NCBI RefSeq assembly: GCF_000715075.1 | Contig: NC_134101.1 | Coordinates: forward strand, 26,156,822-26,220,821 | Length of the DNA stretch: 64,000 nt | Direction: 5' to 3' | Source: Nicotiana tabacum | Lineage: Eukaryota > Streptophyta > Magnoliopsida > Solanales > Solanaceae | In this document: piece by piece, positions 11,409 to 23,567 of the stretch | How positions within the stretch are numbered: the first letter of the stretch is position 1 | Layout of the letters: each line of letters opens with the position of its first letter | Translations under genes and position numbers: made by a program | Notes under the pieces: generated by a model | What the model saw: the letters and a program-made list of their open reading frames with translations, nothing else | The model's database searches: none | What the model was told of the DNA's origin: nothing

Positions 11409-13401
11409 ATGACAAACTCTCAAATAATGGCCCTATCTATCGACAATGAAGTTGGCCTTCAAGATGAGAATAACAACATGACTCCCGGGGATGAAAGGCC
11501 ATTCGTCGACCCCGTTGGAACTCGAGTCGTAGATCCAATTGACAGTAATTCACATATGGCCATTGAGGCGAACCAACGTTCCGACCTAGAAAACAGCATT
11601 CATGGTAAAACTCGATCTGCAGTTCGAAATACACCAAATGCTGGAGAAGACGGGATCAACATGCGTATGATTTTCGAGATGTTGCAAGCTCAACAAGTAG
11701 CGATAGCTTAGTTGTAGAGCCAAACTCAAGCACCAAATAGGCTCGAGCCCGTTCCACCCCAAGAAGTCACCCACAAAATGGGGCCAGCTATAGTGAGGTC
11801 GAATGAACAAGAATTGGGGACTAGTCCTGAAATTATTAAGATGCTCGAGGAATTGGCAAAACGAATAGAGTCAGGAGAAAAAAGAATAGAAGAAAATGAC
11901 AAAAAAGTAGAAACTTATAACTCCAGGGTTGATCAGATCCCGGGAGAACCATCGGTATTGAAGGGCTTAGATTCCAAAAAATTCGTATAAAAGCCTTTCC
12001 CCCCAAGCGCGACTCCCAAACCGATCCCCAAGAAGTTTTGCATGCTCAAAATTCTTAAATATAATGGAACAACCGATCCCAACGAACATGTCACCTCTTA
12101 CACATGTGCCATTAAAGGGAACGACCTAAAAAATGATGAGATCAAGTCCGTATTATTAAAGAAGTTCGGTGAAACCCTATCAAAAGGGCACAATGGTATG
12201 GTATCATAATTTACCACCTAACTCTATCGATTCTTTTGCTATGCTTGCAGATTCTTTCGTAAAAGCACATACCGGAGCCATAAAGGTTGAGACCAGGAAG
12301 TTGGATCTTTTCAAGGTAAGGCAAAAAGATAACGAAATGCTAAGGGAGTTCGTATCTCGTTTCCAAATGGAACGAATGGATTTACCACCTGTCACGGATG
12401 ATTGGGTCATTCAAGCTTTCACCCAAGGACTTTACGAATGAAGCTCGATGGCTTCACGACGGTTGAAGCAGAACTTGATCGAGTACCTGGCTGTTACTTG
12501 GGCCAATGTACACAATCGATATTAATCGAAGATTAGAGTCGAATACGACCAGTTGGGTTCCAGGCCTATTATTAAAAGGGACATCGACCGAGAACCAAGG
12601 TCGAACAAAGACCGATATAGGCCGTATAACGGAGATCGTAGGGGCAGCGAACTTACACGCAATCTGGTACGAGGCGAAATAAGAAGCGATCGAGGCCAAG
12701 GATCTCGGTTGCTGATAACTAAGAATGGGTTCAACATGCATATCGGATATAAGGAAGCACCACGATTATTAGAGTATAACTTCAACATTGATGCCTCCGC
12801 AATCGTGTCAGCTATCGGACGCATCAAAGATACTAAATGGCCTCGACCTCTACAATATGATCTAGCCCAGAGAAATCCCAATCAAATGTGCAAGTATCAT
12901 GGTACTCATGGCCACAGAACGGAAGATTGCCGGCAGTTGAGAGAGGAGGTAGCCCGGTTATTCAATGAAGGGCACCTTCGAGAGTTCTTAAGTGACCGAG
13001 CCAAAAACCATTTCAAAAATAGAGATTTCAATAGACAAAACGAACAAGAAGAGCTACAACACATCATCCACATGATCATCAGAGGGATCGATACCCCCCA
13101 GGGGCTGGTGCTTAAGCGCACCAAGATGTCGATCATAAGAGACAAGCGATCTCGAACTCAGGACTACGTACCTAAAGGAACCTTATCATTTAGTGACGAA
13201 GACGCAGAAAGAATTATGCAGCCCCATAACGATGCACTGGTAATATCTGTACTTATGAATAAAACTCAAGTTAAGCATGTGTTAATTGATCCAGGTAGCT
13301 CGGCCAACATTATTCGATCGAGCGTCATAGAGCAACTCAAATCTATAGGACCAGGTCGTACCCGCAACCTTGGTACTAAACGGATTCAATATGGCATGTG
13401 A
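11409..13401 (+). pseudogene. gag and protease of the Tat-like element, broken
   Basis: An ATG at 11409 starts the gag reading frame. The segment GINMRMIFEMLQAQQ (about 11659-11703) is shared with the minus-strand fragment at 41000-41200. Two in-frame TAG stops follow at 11708-11719. The capsid-type domain is at 12169-12441 (WYHNLPPNSIDSFAMLADSF, then RQKDNEMLREFVSRFQ). A zinc-binding stretch CKYHGTHGHRTEDC lies at about 12889-12930. The protease region at about 13270-13330 reads LIDPGSSANII, where the catalytic D-T/S-G has become D-P-G. At least two frame changes (near 11990-12169 and 12441-12553) break it. Confidence 0.9.
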
Positions 13402-13788
13402 AACTACTAAGGGCGAGATAATTCTTCCAGTTAATGTAGCTGGGAAAATCGAAGGAACGAAGTTCCACATGGTCAAAGGTGAATAAGATATAACGCCCTG
13501 TTCGGGAGGCCATGGATACACAACATGAAAGCAGTACCCTCAACCCTGCACCAAGTTCTACAATTCCCGACATTTGAGGGAATCAAAATGGTCTAAGGGG
13601 AGCAACCGACCGCAAAATAAATGTTTGTCGTCAATGATGTAATTTCGATATCACCATTATCTTCGGCAAAGGGATCAGGTTCGAAGGAGAAACGGGACAC
13701 CAAATAGCAATCATAAACGCCATCCTCGACCCAACTAGAGAAACGGGAGACTGACGAAGAGGATGATTATGGAATCCCTCGATCCTTC

Positions 13789-16700
13789 ATGGTTCCCGAT
13801 GATTCCGACGCTACCAAATCGACGATCGAATTGCTGGAGCAAATCACGCTAATCGAACATCTGCCCGAGCAAAAGGTATACCTGGGTACGGAGTTAGACC
13901 CCGAGCTCAGGAAAAATCTCATTCAATTTCTTATAGCTCACATGAATTGTTTCACTTGGTCCTATCTTGACATGACAAGGATCCCACCGGGAGTCACCAC
14001 TCATAGACTAAGCTTAGATCCGAAATTCCATCTGGTAAAACAAAAGAGAAGGCCCCAGTCCGAGGTCAAATATGCCTTCATCAAAGACGAGGTAACCAAA
14101 CTTCTTAAAATAGGATCCATTCGAGAAGTAAAATATCCCGAATGGCTAGCAAATGTGGTAGTAGTTCCTAAGAAGGGAAACAAACTTAGAATGTGTATAG
14201 ATTATAAAGATCTGAATAAAGCATGCCTTAAGGATTCTTTTCCTTTGCCTAATATCGATTATATGATCGATGCCATGGCTAGCCATGATACTCAATTTTC
14301 TCGACGCCTACTCCGGGTACAACCAGATACAGATGAACCCGGAGGATCAGGAAAAGACCTCGTTTATCACTAAGTATGGTACCTACTGTTATAACGTGAT
14401 GCCATTCAGTCTAAAAAATGCTGGTGCAACTTATCAACGCCTAGTAAAGTGAATGTTCGAGAAGTAAATAGGAAAGTCAATGGAAGTTTATATTGATAAC
14501 ATGTTAGTTAAGTCCCTGCGAGCAGAGGACCATTTAAAGCATTTGCAGGAAACTTTTGACATATTGGGGGAGTAAAATATGAAGCTCAACCCCAAAAAAT
14601 GTGCATTCGGGGTTAGCTCGGGCAAGTTTCTTGGTTTCATGGTGTCCAATCGAGGAATCGAGATCAACCCCGATAAAATCAAAGCTATCGAGGACATCAC
14701 GGTAGTATATAACGTAAAGGCCGTACAGAGTTTAACGGGGCGGATAGCCGCCCTAGGACGATTTATTTCGAGGTCCTCAGATATGAGCCACTGATTTTTC
14801 TCTCTGCTTAAGAAGAAAAGTAACTTTGCATGGACTTCGAAATGTCAGCAGGCTTTGGAAGAACTAAAGTGGTATTTATCAAGCCCGACGTTGCTTCATA
14901 CCCCGAAGGTAGTTGAACAGCTTTACCTGTACTTAGCTGTCTCGGAGATAGCGGTGAGTGGAGTTCTGGTTTGAGAAGAACGAGGTACGCAATTCCCTAT
15001 TTATTATGTCAGTCGAACTTTAGGCGAGGCCGAAACTTGATATCCACACTTAGAAAAATTAGCGCTTGCTTTAATAAGCGCCTCTAGAAAACTCAAGCCA
15101 TATTTCTAGTGTCATCTGATACATGTTGTAAAAACTTATCCTCTTCGAAATATTTTGCACAAACCCGAGCTTTCAGGTCGATTGGCCAAATGGGCCATAA
15201 AAATCGGCGGGTATGATATTGAGTTTCGACCCCGAACAGCTATCAAATCTCAAATCTTAGCAGACTTTGTGGCTGACTTTGCATCCCTCATACCCGAGAT
15301 TGAAAAAGAACTTCTGATAAAATCGGGTACATCTTCGGGTGCATGGACCCTCTTTACGGAGGGTGCCTCGAACGTGAAGGGGTCAGGACTGGGCATCGTA
15401 CTAAAATCACCAACAAGTAATGTAGTTAGACAGTCTATCATGACTACAAAATTGACTAACAAAATTGTAGGTCGTGAACCAACTAGAAGCTTGGGAGCCG
15501 AGGTCGTAGAGGCTAAATGTGATTCCCTCCTCATGGTAAATCAAGTTAACGGGACTTTTGAAGTCCGAGAAGATCGAATGGAGAGGTACTTGGATAAATT
15601 ATAGGTGACTTTACATCGATTTAAGGAATGGACTTTGCAACATATACCTCGAGAGCAGAACAACGAGGCCGACGCTCTTGAAAACTTAGGTTCATCGGTC
15701 GAAGATGACGAACTCAACTCGGGGACTGTCGTACAACTCATAAGATCGGTAATCGAAAAAGTCCACGCCGAGATAAACTCCACAAGTTTAACCTGGGATT
15801 GGAGAAACAAATACATAGAATACTTCAAGAACGGGAAGCTTCCGTCAGATCCAAAAGAATCGAGGGCCCTGCGCACAAAGGCAGCACGGTTCACCTTGTC
15901 TGAAGACAGAACGCTATTTAGGAGGACATTCGATGGTCCACTGGCAATATGTTTGGGACCGGGAGACACCGATTACATCCTACGTGAAATTCACGAGGGC
16001 ACTTGTGGAAATCATTCTGGTGTCGATTCGTTGGTCCACAAAGTAATCAGAGCAGGATATTATTGGACCGATATGAACAAGGATGCAAGTGAGTTCGTTC
16101 AAAAATGCGACAAATGCCAAAGACATGCGCCCATGATTCATCAACCCGTGGAGCTGCTCCACCCGGTCCTATCTCCATGACCCTTCATGAAATGGGGAAT
16201 GGACATCATCGGGCCCCTCCCATCGGCCCCAGGTAAAGCTTAGTTCATTTTGTTTATGACTGATTGCTTCTCTAAATGGGTTGAATCAAATGCTTTCGAG
16301 AAAGTTAGAGAAAAAGAAGTGATAGACTTCATTTGGGACCACATCATATGTCGATTCGGGATGCCATCTGAGATTGTATGTGATAATGGAAAACAATTCA
16401 TCGGCAGTAAAGTAACTAAATTTCTCGAGGATCACAAGATCAAAAGGATACTATCAACACCTTATCATCCCAGTGGGAATGGACAAGCCGAATCGACCAA
16501 CAAAACCATCATCCAAAATCTTAAGAAGAGATTAATCGATGCTAAAGGAAAATGGAGAGAAATACTACCCGAGGTCCTATGAGCATACCGCACAATATCG
16601 AAATCCAGTACCGGAGCAACACCATTCTCGTTAGTTTATGAGGTCGAAGCTCTTATCCCGGTTGAGGTCGGAGAACCTAGCATTAGGTTTCGATATGCAA

Positions 16701-17037
16701 CAAATGAGTCAAATAACGAGACCATGAACACGAGCCTGGAACTGTTGGACGAAAGACAAAAGCTGCTCTGGTCCGATTGGCCGCCCAAAAACAGCGGATC
16801 GAAAGATACTATAATCGAAGAACCAATCTTCGATATTTTAAAATCGGGGTCTTGGTGCAAAGGAAAGTCACCCTTAACACCCAAAATCCGAATGAAGGGA
16901 AACTGGGTCCGAATTGGGATGGACCGTATCAGGTTCTCGAAATCATCGAAAAAGGATCCTACAAGTTCGGTGTGATAAACGGCAAACAGCTACCGAGCAA
17001 TTGGAACGTATCGCACCTAAAACGATACTACTGCTAA
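13789..17037 (+). pseudogene. pol (RT, RNase H, integrase) of the Tat-like element, broken
   Basis: Reverse transcriptase runs through 13789-14373 (ANVVVVPKKGNKLRMCIDYK) and shifts frame near 14300 to 14270-14452 (FLDAYSGYNQIQM). The catalytic box near 14491 reads YIDNM, with the second Asp replaced by Asn. RNase H (about 14800-15600) contains FTEGASN, with Glu in place of the first Asp. Integrase has its zinc finger at about 15990-16115 (GNHSG...CDKCQ) and catalytic core at 16250-16582: TDCFSKW, CDNGKQF and NGQAESTNK supply D, D and E. A tail at 16777-17037 (KLGPNWDGPYQVLE) ends the protein; no chromodomain is seen, fitting the Tat/Athila side of Ty3/gypsy. Confidence 0.93.
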
Positions 17038-17144
17038 GGTAAGACCCTCCCATGTTCATTTGTATTTCGAAATTAACCCTTGCCGGTGTCCGACCAGAAA
17101 CAAGGATGGATTCTTCAACTCGAAGCCTTTAGGTCTGAAAGCAC

Positions 17145-17222
17145 GCATTGCACTCTTTTTTCCTTAGACCGGTTTTGTCACAAATGGGTTTTTTCTGCGA
17201 GGTTTTAAATGAGGTAACTATT
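17145..17222 (+). other. Post-pol motif shared with the copia element
   Basis: GCATTGCACTCTTTTTTCCT, then GGTTTTGTCACAAATGGGTT, then GAGGTTTTAAATGAGG. The same order of boxes follows pol in the copia element at about 4813-4886. Function unknown. Confidence 0.75.
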
Positions 17223-17520
17223 GATCGTGCTAACTTAGAACAATTCAACAGTGTCTGAGGCCTCTTTACAATCAACCTCGAATATTGAGGGGCATTACCC
17301 TCGAATATATCAAGTTCGATACAAGGAAATTACTTCATGGCAACAAGGTCTCGATAGGAAAAATTTGTAAGGGCCAAATGGTCAAACGAACCATGCCCGC
17401 ATAGTTTGCTCGAGCCTTGGCACAAAACATGAGCGCATGTATAATGACTTATAAAGAGAAATTTATTCTTTACCGATACCTCATATCTCAGAAAGATTCT
17501 TCTGCGTCATATTTTTGATC

Positions 17521-19640
17521 TATTAATTCGAGTTTGAGTAAACACTCACTCGACCATAAAGCCTAAGGACTACCTTAACTCGAGTTCGAGAAATCATTCT
17601 CACTTGACTGTAAAGCCTAAGGGCTACTCTAATTCGAGTTCGAGCAAACAATCACTCGACCGAAAAGCCTAAAAGCTACCTTAACTCGAGTTCCAAAAAT
17701 CATTCTCACTCGACCGTAAAGCCTAAGGGCTACATTAATTCGAGTTCGAGCAAACACTCACTCGACCATAAAGCCTAAGGGCTACCTTAATTCGAGTTCG
17801 AGCAAACACTCACTCGACTATAAAGCCTAAGGGATACATTAATTCGAGTTCGAGCAAATACTCACTCGACCATAAAGTCTAAGGGCCGCATTAACTCGAG
17901 TTCGAGCAAACACTCACTCGACCATAAAGCCTAAGGGCTACCTTAATTCGAGTTCGAGAAATCATTCTCACTCAACTATAAAGCCTAAGGGCTATATTAA
18001 TTCGAGTTCGAGCAAACACTCACTCGACTAAAAAGCCTAAAGGCTATATTAATTCGAGTTCGAGCAAACACTCACTCGACTGAAAAGCCCTAAGGGCCGC
18101 ATTAACTCGAGTTCGAGCAAACACTCACTCGACCATAAAGCCTAAGGGCTACCTTAATTTGAGTTCTAGCAGACACTCACTCGACTGCTATATTAATTCG
18201 AGTTCGAGCAAACACTCACTCGACTATAAAGCCTAAGTGCTACATTAATTCGAGTTCGAGCAAATACTCACTCGAACATAACAAGGTCGCATTAATTCGA
18301 GTTTGAGAAAACACTCACTCGACTGAAAAGCCTAAAGGCTACCTTAACGCGAGTTCGAGAAATCATTCTCACTCGACCATAAAGCCTAAGGGATACATCA
18401 ATTCGAGTTCGAACAAACACTCACTCGACTGAAAAGCCTAAGGGCTGCCTTAACTCGAGTTCGAGAAATCATTCTCACCTGATCGTAAAGCCTAAAGGCT
18501 ACATTAATTCGAGTTCGAGCAAACACTCGCTCGACCATAAATCCTTAGGGTTACATCAATTCGAGTTCGAGCAAACACTCACTCGACCATAAAGCCTAAG
18601 GGCCGCATTAACTCGAGTTCGAGCAAACACTCACTCAACCATAAAGCCTAAGGGCTACCTTAATTTGAGTTCTAGCAAACACTCACTCGATAGCTACATT
18701 AATTGGAGTTCGAGCAAACACTCACTTGACTATAAAGCCTAAGGGCTACATTAATTCGAGTTCGAGCAAACACTCACTCGACTATAAATCCTAAGGGCTA
18801 CATTAATTCGAGTTCGAGCAAATACTCACTCGACCATAAAGCTTTAGGGATACATTAATTCGAGTTCGAGCAAACACTCACTCGACCATAAAACCTAAGG
18901 GCCGCATTAACTCGAGTTCGAGCAAACACTCACTCAACCATAAATCCTAAGGGCTACCTTAATTTGAGTTCTAGCAGACACTTACTCGACTGCTACATTA
19001 ATTTGAGTTCGAGCAAACACTCACTCAACTATAAAGCCTAAGGGCTACATTAATTCGAGTTTGAGAAAACACTCACTAGACTATAAAGCCTAAGGGCTAC
19101 TTTAATTCCAGTTCGAGCAAACACTCACTCGACCATAAAGCCTTAAGGCCACATTAATTCGAGTTCGAGCAAACACTCACTCGACCATAAAGCCTAAAGG
19201 CCACATTAATTCGAGTTCGAGCAAACACTCACTGGACTGAAAAGCCTAAAGGCTACCTTAACTCGAGTTCGGGAAATCATTCTCACTTGACCATAAAGCC
19301 TAAGGGCTACCTTAACTCGAGTTCAAGAAATCATTCTCACCTGACCGTAAAGCCTAAAGGCTACATTAATTCGAGTTTGAGCAAACACTCACTCGACCAT
19401 AAAGCCTAAGGTCTACCTTAGTTCGAGTTCAAGAAATCACTCTAACTCGACTAAAAAATCTATGGGCTATCTTAGATCGAGTTCGAGAAATCACTCTCAC
19501 TCAATCGAAAAGACTAAAGGCTACTTTAGCTCGAATTCGAGCAAATCATTTCACTTGACCTCTATTCGTCAAGTCTAAAAGCTATCTTAGTTCGAGTTCG
19601 AACATTCACTCGAGGACTACCTATAAGAAAAGGTCAAGTT
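17521..19640. repeat. 52-bp minisatellite, about 40 copies
   Basis: The unit is TTAATTCGAGTTCGAGCAAA, CACTCACTCGACCATAAAGC, CTAAGGGCTACC (52 bp in all), repeated head to tail with substitutions. Some copies carry a variant 'gagaaatcattctcactcgacc' in the middle, and a shorter class lacks the 'ataaagcctaaggg' part (near 18185, 18690, 18985). It lies between pol and the antisense gene. Plant Tat elements are known for variable tandem repeats in this region. No protein reading is implied. Confidence 0.96.
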
Positions 19641-19857
19641 CAAACATTCACTCAGACTTTCAAGTAGTTATCCTATGCTGAGGCACTTTTTGGCCTTAGT
19701 ATAAATTAACAAGAAAGGCAAAAGATTCATAAGCCATAAAAAGAAAGAAAGTTTTATATATACCAAAAATCATTTACAAGGGCACCATGGCCCGACCAAG
19801 CTTTTCTACAAAAGAACAAAACGGTCTTAAAACGAAGAAGAAAAATACTAAAAGGAC

Positions 19858-22464
19858 TTAGTCCTCTCCAGGAGCAGCATCTTCACCCTCGAGGCCTCCT
19901 TCGCTCTCAGAACCGCTCATACTCCTGGTATCATCATCATCGGGAAAGGCCAACACTCTGGCTTCGGCTTCAAGCTCTTTTGTATTTTCCATCTCGGCTG
20001 TAAGATCGAAGCCACGAGCATAGATCTCCTCTAGAGTCTCCCTCCGAGATTGGCATTTAGCATGCTCGGCAACCCAATTTGCTCGAGCTTGAGAAGTCTC
20101 GGCAACCTCTTTTGCTTGAACCTGAGCGGTTTCAGTATCGGACCGGTAAACAGCCACCATTGCATCAGCATTAGCCATGGCTATTTTGGCCTCCGATTTG
20201 GCTGTTGCCAGTTCCGAGGCCAGTCTCTCTCGATCAAAAGTCACTGAGCCCAAACCGAGACTGGAACTCCTAGATATTCTTGGCTTGCATAAAGGCCCTC
20301 TCTTTCAAGCTTCGGAGTTGTTCCTCAATCGAGGCCAGTTGAGCCCGGGCAGTCTCTTTTTCAGTGGCAAGGCGGTCCATGTTTTTTTTCCACTTCTCGG
20401 CCCCCGCTCTCACTGTGCCTACCTCGGCACGAAGCTGCCCTATCATATCAAGCTTTTGCTAAACCTGCGGGACCGAACTATTAGCCGTCACGCCCAAATC
20501 AGTGTCATTAACTTCAAAGATTCTCTTTACCTTCTCAGACAAATCGACTTGTTCTTTCCGAGCTGCTTCTAGCTCGGCCCGAAGTCCTTTTGCTTCTCCT
20601 TCCCTCTGCTCACTGAGAAGCTTGAAGGTGTCTCTCTCCTCAGTAAGCCCTCAAATTTCGACTTCGGACCGGCTTATCTCCCCTCGAGATCGGAAAAATT
20701 CCTCGTGATAGAGTGCAGAAGCCTACAAAAAATAAAAAGGAGATACAAAAGTAGAAAAATACAAGCATGAAAGTTGACAAAGAAAAAACGAACTTACCCA
20801 ATTCAGGGCCTGCTGAGCTTCGTTGAAAAGACAAGGAATCCCCGTCTTGCCCGAGCTCTTCTTCAAAGCCTCCAAATCGCTCGGACCGGTAGCATTCTAC
20901 CCCAACAAAATAACCATAGAAAGGGTCTTCCTCTCCAGGGGCCCCCTCCCCATGATAAACCTCCACAGCTTGGGCATCATGTATCATAGACTGAGAAAAT
21001 GAAGGAAAAGAAGGAGAATCACTGATCTCTATTACCCCGATTATGTCTTTCGAGGCCCCACCTCCATCTCGGGGAACCTCAAACTCGGTTCCTGCACCGT
21101 CGTCAACCGCCTCTTCGATGGATTCTTTGCCCCGAGGTAAAACATCCTCGGTCCCCCTTTGCTCGGGAACTTGGGTCGAAGTCTTCTCCTCGACCTTGTC
21201 GGACCTGGGTGAAGCATAATCAGTCCCCACCGGTCCCGAAGCTTTAAAAATATCGGTGCCAGCCCGTGCACGGGCCACCAACCCAGAGTTACCTTCTTCT
21301 TCTTCATCCCTTAGATGCAGGACCGACTCCATAGTCAGTAGGATTGTGGTTCCCTTGGGCTTATGGACTGCCCTCTTCTTAGGTTTTTGACCCTCGGGGT
21401 CCGAGGTCCTTTTTCTCTTATTTTCCTTCAATGACTTCGAGACAGGCGGTGAAACTTCTACACCACCAGACGGGGGCCTCATGACCGCATCTTTTTCGAG
21501 ACCTACGAAGGAAGAAGATAAGTAAACTCATTCTTTGAACAAACAAGTCACCTCGAACGACAAACGAATCGGTAGACCAAGATGAAAGCTTACCATGAGT
21601 ACGAGCTTCCCATCGACCCTTCGACAAATCGCGCCATGAGCGCTCGGCAAATGTTGACGTCGAGATCAGGTTTTTAACCCAGTTCTCGAGGTGGGGAATC
21701 ACACCCGGCATCCAAGCAACGGCTGAATCGAGAAATACACCAATAAGAAAGGATGAAGAAGTAAAATAACAAACAGAAATTTAAACGGGATCATACTTAC
21801 GTTTCATATTCCATTTCTCAAGAAATGGCATGCTCTCAGCCGGGATCAGGTCCGAGGTCTTCACTCGAACAAACCGGCCCATCCAACCCCGATCCCTATC
21901 TTTATCTATACTCGAGGTGAACACCTTGGTGGCACAGTGTTGAAGCTTTATCAGCCCGCCTCGGTAAAGTCGAGGACTATATAATTGTATAAGGTGGTCG
22001 AGGGTGAAGGGAAGCCCATCGATTTTGCTCACAAAGAAACGGATCAAGATCACGATCCTCCAGAAAGAAGGATGAATTTGGCCGAGGGTCACCTGATATT
22101 TCTTGTAGAAATCGATGATGACTGGATCGAGGGGACCAGTGTGAAAAAGTGTAAACACTCAGATACCCTTCCACGTGGGTAGTGATCGATTCTTCCGGTG
22201 TCGGTATCACGACCTATTTGTCTACCCAATTACAATCTTTCTTCACCACATCAAGGAGACTTACTAGTATCGAGCATATATATCTCGATACCGGCTCGCA
22301 TTGACCGGCAACCGAAGAGGGTTTATCGACCTTAAAGTCAGAATCAATAACACACCCCCAGGAACAAGCTCTTCAAGGCGTGGCTCCACTACTGATTTCT
22401 CACTGGCCGATCGTGATGAGGAAGCAGCCTCTTTCTGAGGAACGGTTTTAGATATCTTGGCCAT
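19858..22464 (-). pseudogene. Antisense spliced extra gene of the Tat-like element (coiled-coil protein), decayed
   Basis: On the strand opposite to gag-pol. ATG at 22464 (MAKISKTVPQKEAASSS). Exon 1 contains VTLGQIHPSFWRIVILIRFF and FTLDHLIQLYSPRL, resembling the Pfam family named 'putative gypsy type transposon' (PF04195). Three introns have consensus borders: 21800-21723 (GTAAGT...TTCAG), 21593-21503 (GTAAGC...CGTAG) and 20797-20723 (GTAAGT...TGTAG). The frame is kept across the first two: ...KWNMK joins to VAWMPG, and ...ARTHG joins to LEKDAV. Exon 3 is basic and acidic (KENKRKRTSDPEGQKPKKR); exon 4 is a long coiled coil ending DDDDTRSMSGSES. Several stops and shifts (exon 1 near 22225, exon 3 near 20900, exon 4 at three points) make this copy a pseudogene. 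Confidence 0.8.
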
Positions 22465-22639
22465 CTAAATTTTCAAGAACAAAGAAGATGGAAAATTAAA
22501 ATATTTAGGTGTTTGGTGAAGAACAAGCAAAGAAATTTTCAAAACCTGGAAATAGATAATTTTGGAAAAGGCGAAGAACTATGAAGGTTAAAATGAGAAG
22601 AGTTGAAAGTAAAAGTGTAAAATGATGAAGGAAGGGGGC

Positions 22640-22647
22640 TATTTATA
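22640..22647 (-). promoter_or_regulatory. TATA box of the antisense gene
   Basis: TATAAATA on the minus strand, 176 bases before the antisense ATG. With a start site about 30 bases downstream it would leave a leader of roughly 145 bases. It lies outside the 3' LTR, so the gene appears to have a promoter separate from the LTR. Confidence 0.6.
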
Positions 22648-22847
22648 GGTTACACAATGGCGGTTCAAAATTGACAGTGGCCGACATCGACTGACGCGCA
22701 TTTAAATGCCTTGGTAACTGAATCGGCGGGACATTTGTCGCATGCATCACAATCGGGCTCGACGCAGACGTCAGTGTGTACCTAATCAAAGGTTGAAAAA
22801 TCATATCATTTCTCGCCACATTCTTTCCGAGAAACGAGGAGACTATC

Positions 22848-23562
22848 TGTATACGGTGAAAACCGAGTTTGCCCTTCGTGTGACTAATCGAGATTAAGGC
22901 ATGATAGACCGAGTGTAATATCGAGTTATGATGTGAAGTCGGCCTGCTGAGTTCGAGCCCTAGAAACCGACCAAGGTCGGTTTCAGCCGAAATCGATATC
23001 GAGCCCAGATAGAGGTCAAGCGAATAGATACCGATCGAGACCACGATCGGCCGAGATCGAAAACGAGCCCAGATAGAGTTTGAGCAAATAGATACCGATC
23101 GAGACCATGATCGAGAACGATCGAGTTCAGGCTCGAGTCAAGGGACAAAGGAGCCGTTATAGCCGCATTTGGGAGAGAGAATCTCGGCGAAAATCAAGAA
23201 AAAGCTAATTAATTAATCTATCATGGGATTCCCACTATGTATTTTTAATTATTTTCAAAGTAGGGCTCTTCTAATATATTAGAGTGGCTGTCATTTGTAA
23301 GAGGGACTCATTCATACACTCTCACATTCACAGATTATAGAGATTTACACAACTTATAGCAAATATTGTCATTCTTTGGGCTTTTTATATTGTTTCGTCT
23401 GTTCGTTTAAGCAAACGTTTTCTGCTCTATTTGGGTTTGTATTCATTCTTTTTACAGTCACTATTCGATATATTTTTACTTATACTTTCAATTTGTACCA
23501 ATTATACCACGTATCCTTAGGATTACGTATAAATTCAACTCTATCCATTTTTCTAGTAAACA
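22848..23562 (+). repeat. 3' LTR of the Tat-like element (715 bp)
   Basis: Begins TGTATACGGTGAAAACC and ends TAGTAAACA, followed by AGTAT. Just upstream is a purine-rich GAAACGAGGAGAC that may act as the polypurine tract, with ATC before TG. The same TATA-like CTAATATATTAGAG stands in place of the 5' LTR box. Small indels relative to the 5' LTR are visible near 22913 and 23330. Confidence 0.93.
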
Positions 23563-23567
23563 AGTAT

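Larger units (their letters stand above)
6868..23562 (+). mobile_element. Tat-like Ty3/gypsy retrotransposon with antisense extra gene
   Basis: LTRs at 6868-7581 and 22848-23562 both begin TGTATACGG and end GTAAACA. AGTAT flanks both outer ends (6863-6867, 23563-23567). Domain order is gag, protease, reverse transcriptase, RNase H, integrase, as in Ty3/gypsy. The long post-pol region (about 5.8 kb) with a minisatellite and an antisense coding region is typical of the plant Tat clade as I know it. Without the nested solo LTR the element is about 13 kb. Pol is broken many times, so it is not autonomous. The LTRs differ by scattered substitutions and small indels, so the insertion is not very recent. 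Confidence 0.93.

Noticed and set aside
17521..19640. CRISPR-like regular repeat array
   Set aside because: Units are head-to-tail without unique spacers, inside a plant retrotransposon. It is a minisatellite.
20774..20989. Plus-strand open frames over 20050-20989
   Set aside because: They are shadows of the antisense gene, which has splice signals, coiled-coil composition and a promoter on the minus strand.
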